Assembly: GCA_016699755.1 (NCBI GenBank)
Contig: CP065009.1
Span: 1,364,001-1,428,000 of the forward strand
Direction of reading: 5' to 3'
DNA length: 64,000 bases
Source: Candidatus Peregrinibacteria bacterium
GTDB lineage: Bacteria > Patescibacteriota > Gracilibacteria > CAIRYL01 > GCA-016699755
Shown: positions 1 to 9,100 of the stretch, piece by piece
Position numbering within the stretch: position 1 is the first letter of the stretch
How the letters are laid out: the number at the start of each line of letters is the position of its first letter
Translations under genes and position numbers: made by a program
The notes under the pieces: model-generated
Told to the model about the DNA's origin: nothing
Database searches by the model: none
What the model saw: only the letters and a program-made list of their open reading frames with translations

Positions 1-771
1 GCCAAATATTTTTTGTGCGAACGCATCATCCACCATTGGAAGAACTTGCTCGTATACCCCTACCATATTGATGTCAAATACAACTGGCTTTCCGGAAAGA
101 TGTTGCGCTCCGTAGTCTTTTGGGAAGGTCATTGTAAAGGTTTTTTCTTCTCCTGTTTTCATTCCTATAAGTTCTTTTTCGAAATCCGAAAGGAGTTGTC
201 CTTTTCCAAGAACAACCGGATGCATTTTGCTTTCCGTGCCTTCAAGAGGAACACCATCTGGTGTTTTTCCGAAAAAACTAATCTCCACAAAGTCACCATC
301 TTTCGCAGGTCGATCGACTGGTTTTCGCTCGATAAAACGCTCCCGAAGTTCATCAATAACCTTCTCCTTTTCTTTTTCTGAAACAACTATTTTCTTTTTG
401 GGGACAGAGACATCTTCCCATTTTTCAAGAGTGATTTCTGGGAAAGAGGTGATGATTGCCGTAAAACGAAAAGGGTTGAGCGATTCCACCGAAACTTCTG
501 GCAAAATAAGAGGAGTGATCTTTTCCTCTATCATTGCCTTTGTGAGAAGATCGGGAATTGCTCTTTCTGCCATTTCTGAAAGGATCATTGCTTCTCCGTA
601 GTGTTCCACAAGAATTTTTTCAGGAATATGTCCTTTTCGAAACCCCGGAATATTTGCTTTCGCAGAAAGGGCGGCAAGAGAGCCTTGACGATATTTTCCC
701 AAAACATCGTTTTCAATTTCGACGGTAAGTTGCACCTGAGACTTTGGCAACTTCTTTTTTTCTCTTTTCAT
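1..771 (-). CDS. tig: Trigger factor (ribosome-associated chaperone, peptidyl-prolyl isomerase), 3' end cut by window edge
   Basis: The minus-strand frame from the ATG at 771 stays open for 257 codons to the window edge. It begins MKREKKKLPKSQ and carries the trigger-factor ribosome-binding signature (IPGFRKGHIPEKI at about residues 39-51). A middle region matches the FKBP-type PPIase domain (DGDFVEISFFG, then LGKGQLLSDFEKELIGM). In the family the N-terminal domain docks on ribosomal protein uL23 and the protein shields nascent chains; the C-terminal arm domain would lie beyond the window. The start is 60 bp after the stop of the upstream penicillin-binding protein gene, so co-transcription is possible. 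No Shine-Dalgarno sequence is visible before the ATG. Identification rests on the signature plus domain order. Confidence 0.92.
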   Translation of the reverse strand, partial: MKREKKKLPKSQVQLTVEIENDVLGKYRQGSLAALSAKANIPGFRKGHIPEKILVEHYGEAMILSEMAERAIPDLLTKAMIEEKITPLILPEVSVESLNPFRFTAIITSFPEITLEKWEDVSVPKKKIVVSEKEKEKVIDELRERFIERKPVDRPAKDGDFVEISFFGKTPDGVPLEGTESKMHPVVLGKGQLLSDFEKELIGMKTGEEKTFTMTFPKDYGAQHLSGKPVVFDINMVGVYEQVLPMVDDAFAQKIFG

Positions 772-831
772 GGGGTCAACAAAAATATGCCAAGAGATTG
801 TGTCACAAAAAGTCCTTGGGGAGCAAATGGG

Positions 832-3800
832 CTACTGAAACCGAACTGAGATTCGACCCGAAATACGAGGGGAAGCATTTTTTCGGAAAGCTTTTAGATA
901 GAAACGCCATTCTCCGCATTTTTCTGGAGAAAAGGTGGCTGTAAAAATGCCAGTTGCTGTTAATTCCGAAAAATTTGCGATTCTCTTTTTCTCACCATTT
1001 CCCTCTCCCCAGAGCTCCAAATGATCGAAGTCGTTTCGAAGTTCTGTGTCTGTTCCGGCTTCTAGGCGAATACTTTCTCCACAGGAAACAATGCTTCCAT
1101 TCTGAGGGGTTCGTATTTTAAATGTTTCCGAGGTTTCGGTTTTGCGAATGCGAAAAGGAGCGGATGATTCCATTTGATTCCCAGAATAATCGGTTGCTAC
1201 TACGAGAAGTACGTATTCTGCATCCGTATTGGGACTTTCCCACTCCCACTCAAATGGGGCAAAAAGGTCAGCACCAATTCGCTCGTTATTCACAAAGAAT
1301 TCTACTTTTTGTACTGCGCCAAAGATATCTACTGCGTCTGCCGAAAAGAGGAGCGATGTTCCTCCCGAAAAGCTTTCGTTTGGATGTGGGACGGTAATAG
1401 AAACATCCGGAGGAGAAGTGTCTTTTTTTGGCGAAACAGTAATTTCGGCACTTCCAGAATAGAGGAGTGTGTCTTGCACTTCAACGCGCAACCGAATTTT
1501 ATCTGAGGCACTTCTAGCTATAGGAATAACATATTGTTCTTCAGGAGCATCAAATGATTTCAAAAGTCGGTCATCCACAAAAAATCGAACCGAATGAAAT
1601 CCGTTTGGAATATTCGCATCTATAGAAATTGCCATGCGAGGAGCAGAGACATTGCCCCCCTCGGTTGGATTGACAAAAGAAACACGAGGCGCATTTTCAC
1701 GTGTTTTTTGTGTATGAACATCATCCTGTTCTGTGGGAATGGTCGCCGAAATATCTTCTCCAATACCAAGCTCTGTCAAAAATGTTTCCCTGTTTTTTGT
1801 TAGCCACTCTTGTACAGGATTCTCCCATTCAGGTCGATCGGGATAGTAGGAATGAAGATTGGGAACTGCGCGCTTCTCAATGGCGTCTTTTGGTGTAAAC
1901 GTGCTGGGAAGTTTTCCACTGATAGAGTCGACTTCTACAAAAGAGAGTGAAGTATCTTCTGTCGATGGAATATTCGCCGTGGCAAATGTTTCTTGAATTA
2001 AAAGTGACTTAGGAAAACCTTCAGACGGAAGGAGTCCTGAAAGTTTGGAGACGAGAACAGAGGTAATGCCCTGAGGAAGTGGAGGACGATTTGAGGGGAT
2101 ACCCTGAAATGCTTCTGTCATGAAAGAGTACCAAATAGGGGCGGCAATTTCAAACCCACTTGCACGACTACCAAGCACTTCTCCTGTACTATTTCCTGTC
2201 CATACCGCTGTGATGAGATCTGGGGTTCCGCCAATAGTCCAACAATCCGCTGGAAAGGCAACATCTTTTACTTTTTTGTCGGCAGTGCCTGTTTTCACAA
2301 TATTCCATCTTCCTGGAAGTTGGAGTCGACTATTCCATCCTGGTCCTCGAGCATTGGGATCAGAGAGCATGTCCGCCACAAGATATGATACAGCAGGATT
2401 AAGTACGGGCTCTTCTTCTTGTGGAACTTCGTGTTTTGCAGAAAAGAGAATGTTTCCAGATCGATCTTCCACGCGCAAAATTCCCACCGGTTCCCGCAGA
2501 TATCCGCCATTCACAAAAGCGGAATAAGCAACCGCCATATCGAGTGGTCGTGCCTCTGCTCCTCCAAGTGCAATGGCGGCACCATAAAAATCTGGTTCCT
2601 GATCAAAATGAATGCCAAGATTCGTTGCCATTTCATAGACCTTTTCGGGACCGGCGATGATAGTTGCTTTTATCGCAGGAATATTAAGAGAATTTCCGAG
2701 AGCTTTTCGGACAGAAACAGGACCTCGAAATGTTCCATCAAAGTTTTTTGGCTTCCATCCATTTCCAAAATCTGTTTCTACATCAAAAAGAATACTTGCT
2801 GGAGAAAGCTTTCCGGCAAGAAACGCCGCCGCATAATCGATTGGTTTAAAACTACTTCCTGGTAAACGTTTTTTGAGAATAACATTTACATTCCCGTCAA
2901 TTTCTTTGTCCCAATAATCGGCAGAGCCAACGAGTGCTCGTATTTCCCCTGTTTGAGGATCCATGGCAACAAGTGCCGCATTTTTCGCTTTGTATTGTTC
3001 TGTGTTTTTTTGACGGCTTTTTTGAATCGCTTCTTCTGCTTTTTCTTGCATTCCAACATCAAGTGTTGTGATTACTCGTAATCCACCACGTTGAATGAGG
3101 TCTGGCCCATATTTTTCTTCAAGCTGTTGGCGGATCCACATAACAAAATGAGGAGCAGTAATTGCCTCACGATATTCGGAAAAAGTTATGATTTTGAGCT
3201 CTTCTTGTGCTTGTTCGTATTTAGCATCAGAGAGGTAGCCAAGAGAGTGCATTCGCTTTATCACCCAATCGGATCTCCCCTCAAAATATGCTGTCTTCCC
3301 ATTTGCCAGAGGAATCTCCCTTCCAACAAGTCCTGCCCTCCATGAATCGGCAGAAAATGCATTCACATCGTCAAAGGTTTCGAGATTATTTTTCTGAATG
3401 ATTTCGGGGTCGAGGAGAACATGAGAAAAAGCTTGTTCTCCATATGGAGAAAGTCGAGTTGGCTCTTTTGGGAGTGATGCTAATATTGCCGCTTGTGCTG
3501 GAGAAAGCTCGGAGGCAGAAATGGAAAAATATGCCTGACTTGCAGTTTCGACTCCATGAAAAGCCGAGCCAAAAGAGATGCCGTTTAGATAGAGTCCAAG
3601 AATCTCCTCTTTGCTGTACTGGTGTTCTATTTTGTAGGCGAGCACAATTTCACGCAATTTTCGTACAATCGTTCGCTCGGGGGTTAAGAAGAAATTTTTG
3701 ATAACTTGCTGTGTAATTGTACTTCCTCCTCGCTGAGGACACATACCACCAAGATTTCCAAAAATTTCATGACAAAACGCCATGGAAATTCCCCCAAAAT

Positions 3801-4200
3801 CAAATCCATCATGAGTAAAAAACGCATCGTCTTCTGCAGAGAGAATAGCGTTTATCATGTTCTGGTTAATATTCTGTATGGGAAGAATGCGACGATTTTG
3901 ATCTCCGTGGATTGCGTAGAGCTGAACTTTCCCTTCTCTATCGTAGATAACGGTTGATTCGGAAAAAAGAAGTGCTTCTGGATTTGAAACATCGGGGAGA
4001 TCCTTTAAGACTACAAAAAGGAGAACGGAAAGCCCAATGAGCCCGAGGGAAAAAAAGAGGAGAAAAAGTGAGGAGACAATTTTCCAAAAAGAACGAGGAG
4101 GTTTTTGTTTTTTCTGGTGAGCGAGCGACGCAAAAGAAAATTTTTGAATCGTTTCGTGTGCATTGCGCCGAAGAGATTTTTTTTGAAACGGATTTTTCAC
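832..4200 (-). CDS. Class A penicillin-binding protein (PBP1A/1C type) with C-terminal Ig-like domains
   Basis: This 1122-residue bifunctional peptidoglycan synthase has a basic cytoplasmic tail, one membrane anchor at about residues 40-66, and a GT51 glycosyltransferase domain. The latter shows SAEDDAFFTHDGFD near residue 120 with its catalytic Glu, and RGGSTITQQVIKNFF near 155. The transpeptidase domain shows the active-site SxxK motif in PGSSFKPIDYAAAF, an SxN motif in GNSLNIPA and KTGT. After the transpeptidase come roughly 350 residues with two or three beta-sandwich (Ig-like) stretches, unlike the short BiPBP_C tail of E. coli PBP1C. Known family role: polymerising and cross-linking glycan strands outside the membrane. 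The start codon is GTG with no ribosome-binding site visible, and no upstream Met would improve it. The gene lies between a lipoprotein gene and tig on the same strand. Confidence 0.93.
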   Translation of the reverse strand: MKNPFQKKSLRRNAHETIQKFSFASLAHQKKQKPPRSFWKIVSSLFLLFFSLGLIGLSVLLFVVLKDLPDVSNPEALLFSESTVIYDREGKVQLYAIHGDQNRRILPIQNINQNMINAILSAEDDAFFTHDGFDFGGISMAFCHEIFGNLGGMCPQRGGSTITQQVIKNFFLTPERTIVRKLREIVLAYKIEHQYSKEEILGLYLNGISFGSAFHGVETASQAYFSISASELSPAQAAILASLPKEPTRLSPYGEQAFSHVLLDPEIIQKNNLETFDDVNAFSADSWRAGLVGREIPLANGKTAYFEGRSDWVIKRMHSLGYLSDAKYEQAQEELKIITFSEYREAITAPHFVMWIRQQLEEKYGPDLIQRGGLRVITTLDVGMQEKAEEAIQKSRQKNTEQYKAKNAALVAMDPQTGEIRALVGSADYWDKEIDGNVNVILKKRLPGSSFKPIDYAAAFLAGKLSPASILFDVETDFGNGWKPKNFDGTFRGPVSVRKALGNSLNIPAIKATIIAGPEKVYEMATNLGIHFDQEPDFYGAAIALGGAEARPLDMAVAYSAFVNGGYLREPVGILRVEDRSGNILFSAKHEVPQEEEPVLNPAVSYLVADMLSDPNARGPGWNSRLQLPGRWNIVKTGTADKKVKDVAFPADCWTIGGTPDLITAVWTGNSTGEVLGSRASGFEIAAPIWYSFMTEAFQGIPSNRPPLPQGITSVLVSKLSGLLPSEGFPKSLLIQETFATANIPSTEDTSLSFVEVDSISGKLPSTFTPKDAIEKRAVPNLHSYYPDRPEWENPVQEWLTKNRETFLTELGIGEDISATIPTEQDDVHTQKTRENAPRVSFVNPTEGGNVSAPRMAISIDANIPNGFHSVRFFVDDRLLKSFDAPEEQYVIPIARSASDKIRLRVEVQDTLLYSGSAEITVSPKKDTSPPDVSITVPHPNESFSGGTSLLFSADAVDIFGAVQKVEFFVNNERIGADLFAPFEWEWESPNTDAEYVLLVVATDYSGNQMESSAPFRIRKTETSETFKIRTPQNGSIVSCGESIRLEAGTDTELRNDFDHLELWGEGNGEKKRIANFSELTATGIFTATFSPEKCGEWRFYLKAFRKNASPRISGRISVRFQ

Positions 4201-4265
4201 GCCAATACGAAAACAAAAGTATTGTGTCTCTTTTTCATAGGAATGTCGATATTCCTCTTTTTGTA

Positions 4266-4916
4266 CTAGAAGGATGAGCTATCGTTTTCATCAGAGTTTT
4301 GTGGTAGATCCCCTTGTTGACGTAGTTCTTCCAAGATGCTTTCTTCCTTTCGTGAGCGAAGTTCCTCAATGACTTCTGGAGGGACGGTGTGCGAACGAAT
4401 GAGATCAATAACGGCACCGATATCCGATCGCTTTGCAATCTCTAACATAACTGCTGTTGAGAGATTTGTGTTCTGTGCGAGTTTTTTCTGTACTTCTGTA
4501 TTTTCATCTTCCACAAAGCTCAGGAGTACTTCTTCGGAAACGGATGGATTTTTTGCAACAACCCAGCGAATTTCCGGCAAGAGATCGATGGAAAGTTTGG
4601 CGGCAATGGAAGGCAGAATATTGCGATTTGCCCCCAAGTATTGACGAACGAGCCACGAATCATCTTCCGCCAATTTTGGCTGCAGATCTTCTGGAAGATT
4701 TGGATTTTTTGCCGCATCACTGCGTACTCCTTCGTTTTGATGATGGGCAAAATACCGCAGAAGATTTTCATCTTTTGTATCTTTCGCCATACGCGTTAGC
4801 TCTTGTATACTTTTTCCTTCAAGCTCGGCAAAAACACTTTCATCAGGACCTTGGGGGAGTATATTGCATCCTCCCAAAAAAAATATTGCCAGAAAGGAGA
4901 AAAAAGCACGTTTCAT
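4266..4916 (-). CDS. Lipoprotein with leucine-rich variant (LRV) repeats
   Basis: The 216-residue protein starts with a lipoprotein signal peptide (MKRAFFSFLAIFFLGGC), lipobox LGGC with Cys17 as the predicted lipidated residue. The rest is made of about five alpha-helical repeats of roughly 24 residues with the pattern VRxxAAKNPxLPxxLxxxLAxD, which matches LRV/HEAT-like repeats. Examples are VRSDAAKNPNLPEDLQPKLA, IRWVVAKNPSVSEEVLLSFV and VQKKLAQNTNLSTAVMLEIA. Such solenoids usually bind proteins; no catalytic motif is visible. The Fe-S cluster cysteines of Azotobacter LrvA are absent. The gene points away from nrdB and is 65 bp upstream of the penicillin-binding protein, so an envelope role is plausible but unproven. 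Confidence 0.8.
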   Translation of the reverse strand: MKRAFFSFLAIFFLGGCNILPQGPDESVFAELEGKSIQELTRMAKDTKDENLLRYFAHHQNEGVRSDAAKNPNLPEDLQPKLAEDDSWLVRQYLGANRNILPSIAAKLSIDLLPEIRWVVAKNPSVSEEVLLSFVEDENTEVQKKLAQNTNLSTAVMLEIAKRSDIGAVIDLIRSHTVPPEVIEELRSRKEESILEELRQQGDLPQNSDENDSSSF

Positions 4917-5140
4917 ATTTTAAAAACAAAAGTCGGCGCTCATTATTGCTCATTGTTGTGTCTCAAGCAAGAAGCTGCGCGCATCCACAATATAGTAATA
5001 TTCTAGTGGGAGTTTTTCGTGTATGCATCCATCTCTTTTAAAAATATTCCTCAGGAACATTTTGCGTGAAACAAGAAGAAGGATTACTCTTTTTTCCGCT
5101 CCTTAGATAGGGCACTTCTCTTTTCTCTTCTTCAGGCATT

Positions 5141-6193
5141 ATGTCTCAAAAACAAATCGTATTTGACCCAAATGCGGAATCAACAGCAAAACGAATCAAT
5201 CTTCGTCGGGTTATTAATGGAGAAGATGATGGGCTCATGCAGGTTTCTCCGTTGAAGCATCCTTGGGCGCAAGAGGTTTTTAAAACCATGCAGATGAACA
5301 ACTGGATGCCAGAAGAAGTTCCCATGGGAGAAGATGTTCAACAGTGGCGCCAAGACGGATTTCTTACTGAAAATGAGCGGCGTGTGTACAAGCGTGCGTT
5401 AGCCTTTGTGTCGAATCTCGATGGTATTCAGACGGAAAATCTCACAACAAATGTGGTGCGACAAATAACTTCTCCAGAAGTAAAGCTCGCTTTGGTGCGA
5501 CAGGCGTATGAAGAAGCACTTCATGTGCATAGCTACGCCACCATGGTTGAAGCACTTGGGTTTGATCCTGATGAAATTTATGGCATGTATAAAAAAGATT
5601 TGGAGCTCTACGAGAAGAACAGGTACGTTCTCAGTTCCTTTGCAAAAATTTCAGAAAACAATTTTCATACGGGAACGCCTGAGACTGATGCTGATTTTTT
5701 GGAATCGTGCATGGCGAATATTGTTCTTGAGGGAATTTATTTCTACTCCGCTTTTCTCGTATTTTATGTGCTTCGTCGAAATCAAAAAATGCCAGGTTCA
5801 GCTCAGATGATTCAGTTTATCAATCGAGATGAAGACATGCATCTTCGCCTTTTTACGCATATTTTTAATACTATTCGTGAAGAACAGCCAGAAATTTGGA
5901 CAAAAGAAATGCAGGATCGATGCACCAAAATTGTCTTAGGAGCGTATGAGCACGAACTCGATTGGGGGAAATCGTGTATTCATGAGGGTATTTTGGGTCT
6001 CACTCCAGAAAATCTTGAACAATATCTCCAATTTGTTGCAGATATGCGCTTACGACAGACGGGTCTTCCCAAACAGTTTCATGCGGAAAATCCATTTCCA
6101 TGGATTGATGAGATTACGCAAAACTCTATGATTGAGACGAATTTTTTCGAAGGAACTGTTCGTGAGTACAGCACTGGAGCACTCGAATGGTAG
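5141..6193 (+). CDS. nrdB: Ribonucleoside-diphosphate reductase, small (beta) subunit, class I
   Basis: The 350-residue beta subunit makes and stores the radical used by the alpha subunit to reduce ribonucleotides. All metal ligands are present with the same spacing as E. coli NrdB: Asp94, Glu125, His128, then Glu197, Glu231 and His234. The radical Tyr is also kept (Tyr132, four residues after His128), so this is a tyrosyl-radical enzyme rather than the Tyr-less class Ic type. The C-terminal tail (TVREYSTGALEW) resembles the tail that docks on the alpha subunit. No nrdA lies in the window. The gene is convergent with the giant secreted protein, with only 3 bp between the two stops. The ATG at 5141 has no Shine-Dalgarno sequence but a pyrimidine-rich leader. 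Confidence 0.96.
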   Translation: MSQKQIVFDPNAESTAKRINLRRVINGEDDGLMQVSPLKHPWAQEVFKTMQMNNWMPEEVPMGEDVQQWRQDGFLTENERRVYKRALAFVSNLDGIQTENLTTNVVRQITSPEVKLALVRQAYEEALHVHSYATMVEALGFDPDEIYGMYKKDLELYEKNRYVLSSFAKISENNFHTGTPETDADFLESCMANIVLEGIYFYSAFLVFYVLRRNQKMPGSAQMIQFINRDEDMHLRLFTHIFNTIREEQPEIWTKEMQDRCTKIVLGAYEHELDWGKSCIHEGILGLTPENLEQYLQFVADMRLRQTGLPKQFHAENPFPWIDEITQNSMIETNFFEGTVREYSTGALEW

Positions 6194-6196
6194 TAT

Positions 6197-9100
6197 TTAC
6201 TGCTTCTCAAAATTCACCACGGGTGGTAAATTCATTCCAACCGGAGTAAGCTTTTTCACTTTTGGATCATACTCAATAACAAGAGCAGCTTCTGCTTTTT
6301 GGTTTGCCACGTCATCTCCGCCTGTGGAGCAAATGTTGGCAGGAGTAATTCCTCCCCCAAGATCAGTAGAAATATCAGAACAATCAATGTTGTACTTTTC
6401 ACCGGTAATACCAGGAGGACACCACTTTGTGCCTGCCGCACAACGTCCTTCTCCGGTTGTTGTTTTTCCCACAAAGAGTGGTACACAATCGGAAGGAAGT
6501 GGAGATTTTGTCTCTTCGTAGGCATCTTCGCATGATGGATTGTAGCATTGATCATCTGTACAGATACATCCACTCGTTTCCCTGTCTTCTTCGGGAATAC
6601 TATCACAATCTTTATCATTCGTAATACCGTCGCCATCGGCATCGGTAAAGACATTGAGGAGTCGGTATTGACGGAGATAGGAGAGGTCAAACCGTTGTGC
6701 CGCTTTTTTCTGATCGGTTGTTGTTCCACAGCCTTCAATCGTGGGAGGGCTACCACAGTCTCTTGGAAGCAAAACTTCTGATGGTAATTCAACATCTCCC
6801 CCCTGAACACCAAGAGTTCCTGTGATATTTTGAGAAGCAAAACTTCCTTTTACATAGAGCTGGTTTGAAAAATCAACGCGATCCGCCTCACTCGTAAATC
6901 CATCAATAATCTCATCCTCTTGAATAATACCGTCTCCGTCGGTTGAATCTACGTTTCCGTCATTATTATTGTCATTTGAAGACATTACAGATCCATCCGC
7001 ATAGAAAACTCCTTCAATATGGGTGACATCTGGATGAATAAAGATGTTTCCTTCTTTTCCACATCGACCTCCTTTTGGACTTTTGTAACAATCCGCTCGA
7101 GCTTCTTGTGAAGAGAGGACGATAAAACCGATATTCGAGGAGGACGAGGTGTAAATATTGTTTCGAATGTAGAGATTCCCGCCGTAGACAATAACAGTGA
7201 TGGTATACGGTTGTTCTCCTGCAGAAGCAGGGAGAATGTGAAAACTGTCACCTTCTCCAAAGTCTTGAAGTGGATCCCACTTCCCTATGCCGGTTCCCAC
7301 GGGTTTTCCAAGGATGACAGAAAGGTTTGTATTTTGGTTTGTGGTGTCGTTGTTCACAAACCAAATAACTTTTCCATCTTGAAGTGATCTGTTATTCTCG
7401 CTATTTCTTAGAAAATCAAGATCGTCCCAGCCTTCAATAGTCTCCTTTTGAGTGTCAATAGTTCCATTGTTTGGCTCAGGCGTCAAATTTCCTGTAATTT
7501 CTCGATAGTTTTCGTAGAGAATCTTGCGGATATCTCGACGTTCATAAATTTGTCCTACGACAGAAAATTCTGAAAAAGCAGACGATTCCCCTACAATACC
7601 GGATTCGTTGATCTGATCTCCGTGAACCGAGCCAGAAACGGAAACCCGCAATCCCCCTGGCGCTGTGAGGCGTTGAGATTCAATAAGTGGGTATTTCACC
7701 ACTTTTTCTCCTGTGTTCCAGGCAAAATACTGGAGAAACTCGGTTTGTTCCCCTTCTATTTCTTCGCTAGTATCGGGGGTTGCTATAAGGGAAAAAGAAA
7801 ATTCAGCACCAGCATCTATGGAGGGAAACTTTCGATCGGTAATGGTGTAGTTGAGCGATTGTCCCACGATTTCTGTTACTTTCTCTCCAAGTTTTTTGAG
7901 GAGTGTGTTCTGAAAGAGGGAGAGCATTCCGGGAAGATACGAAGTCGAAATACTGGAAACTTCTTGATAATAATCGTTTCGAAGAGTTTGTGTTTCTGGA
8001 TTGTCCCAGAGAAGATGGGTATCTCGAAATACTGTTCCTGCTGGCAGTCCACTGAGTTTGGTGCGTAGTGCCCCTGCCCAGTCAAAAGCATCTATGTCTA
8101 CGATGTTACTATTATTTTGGAATTTGAGGAGAAGCTCATTTTCGACATTCTCAAGGTTCGCAAAGTCTGCAAAATTTAGCGTGGTCGATTCAAAAATAGG
8201 ACGATACGAAAAGGTTTGATTTGTAAATACCTCTGGAGACCAATCGTCTGTTTGCCCAACAGAAAGTGGCTCAGTGCTTGGAAGCTTTTGCTCAACAGAA
8301 ACTTCTATGCGACTCAATTCAATGGTGTTGCTTTTGCCGGTTGGGGCAACAGAAGAGAATTCTGTGATGATGGTGGGGGCGGCAGCATCGGTATTTTGCA
8401 AATAGAATATCGCAGGGGTATTTGAAGAACCGTCAAATATTGGTGCGCCTGCTTCTTGCTGAGGGGTACTAAAAGTGACCGCATTACGAATCGGTGAAGT
8501 GGTTGGTTCTATTTGGTCAATCTTGATTGTATCGTGGAAGACAGAACGAAGTTTTACGGTTTTGATGACATCTTTTTCACTATCTTGATATTTGTATTCC
8601 TTTATTACAGGATTTCCAAAGGCATCGTATGGTGTTAGGATTACTTTTGTTGTGTCATCTCCGTCCGCAACAAGAGAGAGATTTTCTGAAAGGAGTCCAT
8701 TGGAGTCAAACTTTGCAATGGCGATAGTGTCTCCGTGGGTTAAATCAGGAACTCCAGCAACTACCTGAAAGATCCACTCATTCTCAAAATTATGGGTATT
8801 TTCGCTATTTTCATCAGTCGGAAGTTCAAGATTGTTCCCATTACTATCTCCTATGACTCCCGAAATCCGATAGATTCCGGGGGTTGTGTTGCTCCCATGT
8901 ACTCCATCTGAAATCGTGATCCACAGCTTTCCATCGGTATTTCCATCAGGATTTTCGCACCCAATAGAAAAATCCGTTACATCAAGTGCATAGTCCCAAG
9001 TTTCACTATCTTCTATTGTTCCATTTGAATTGTTATCGGTAGGATTCGGCAACATTCGATGAACAGCAATATTTGTTCCTCCTACACCATTCACACACGC

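Noticed and set aside
4985..5009. CCAC...GTGG partial palindrome upstream of nrdB considered as an NrdR box
   Set aside because: Only the outer 4 bp pair, and the 25-bp spacing does not fit the 16-bp NrdR box.
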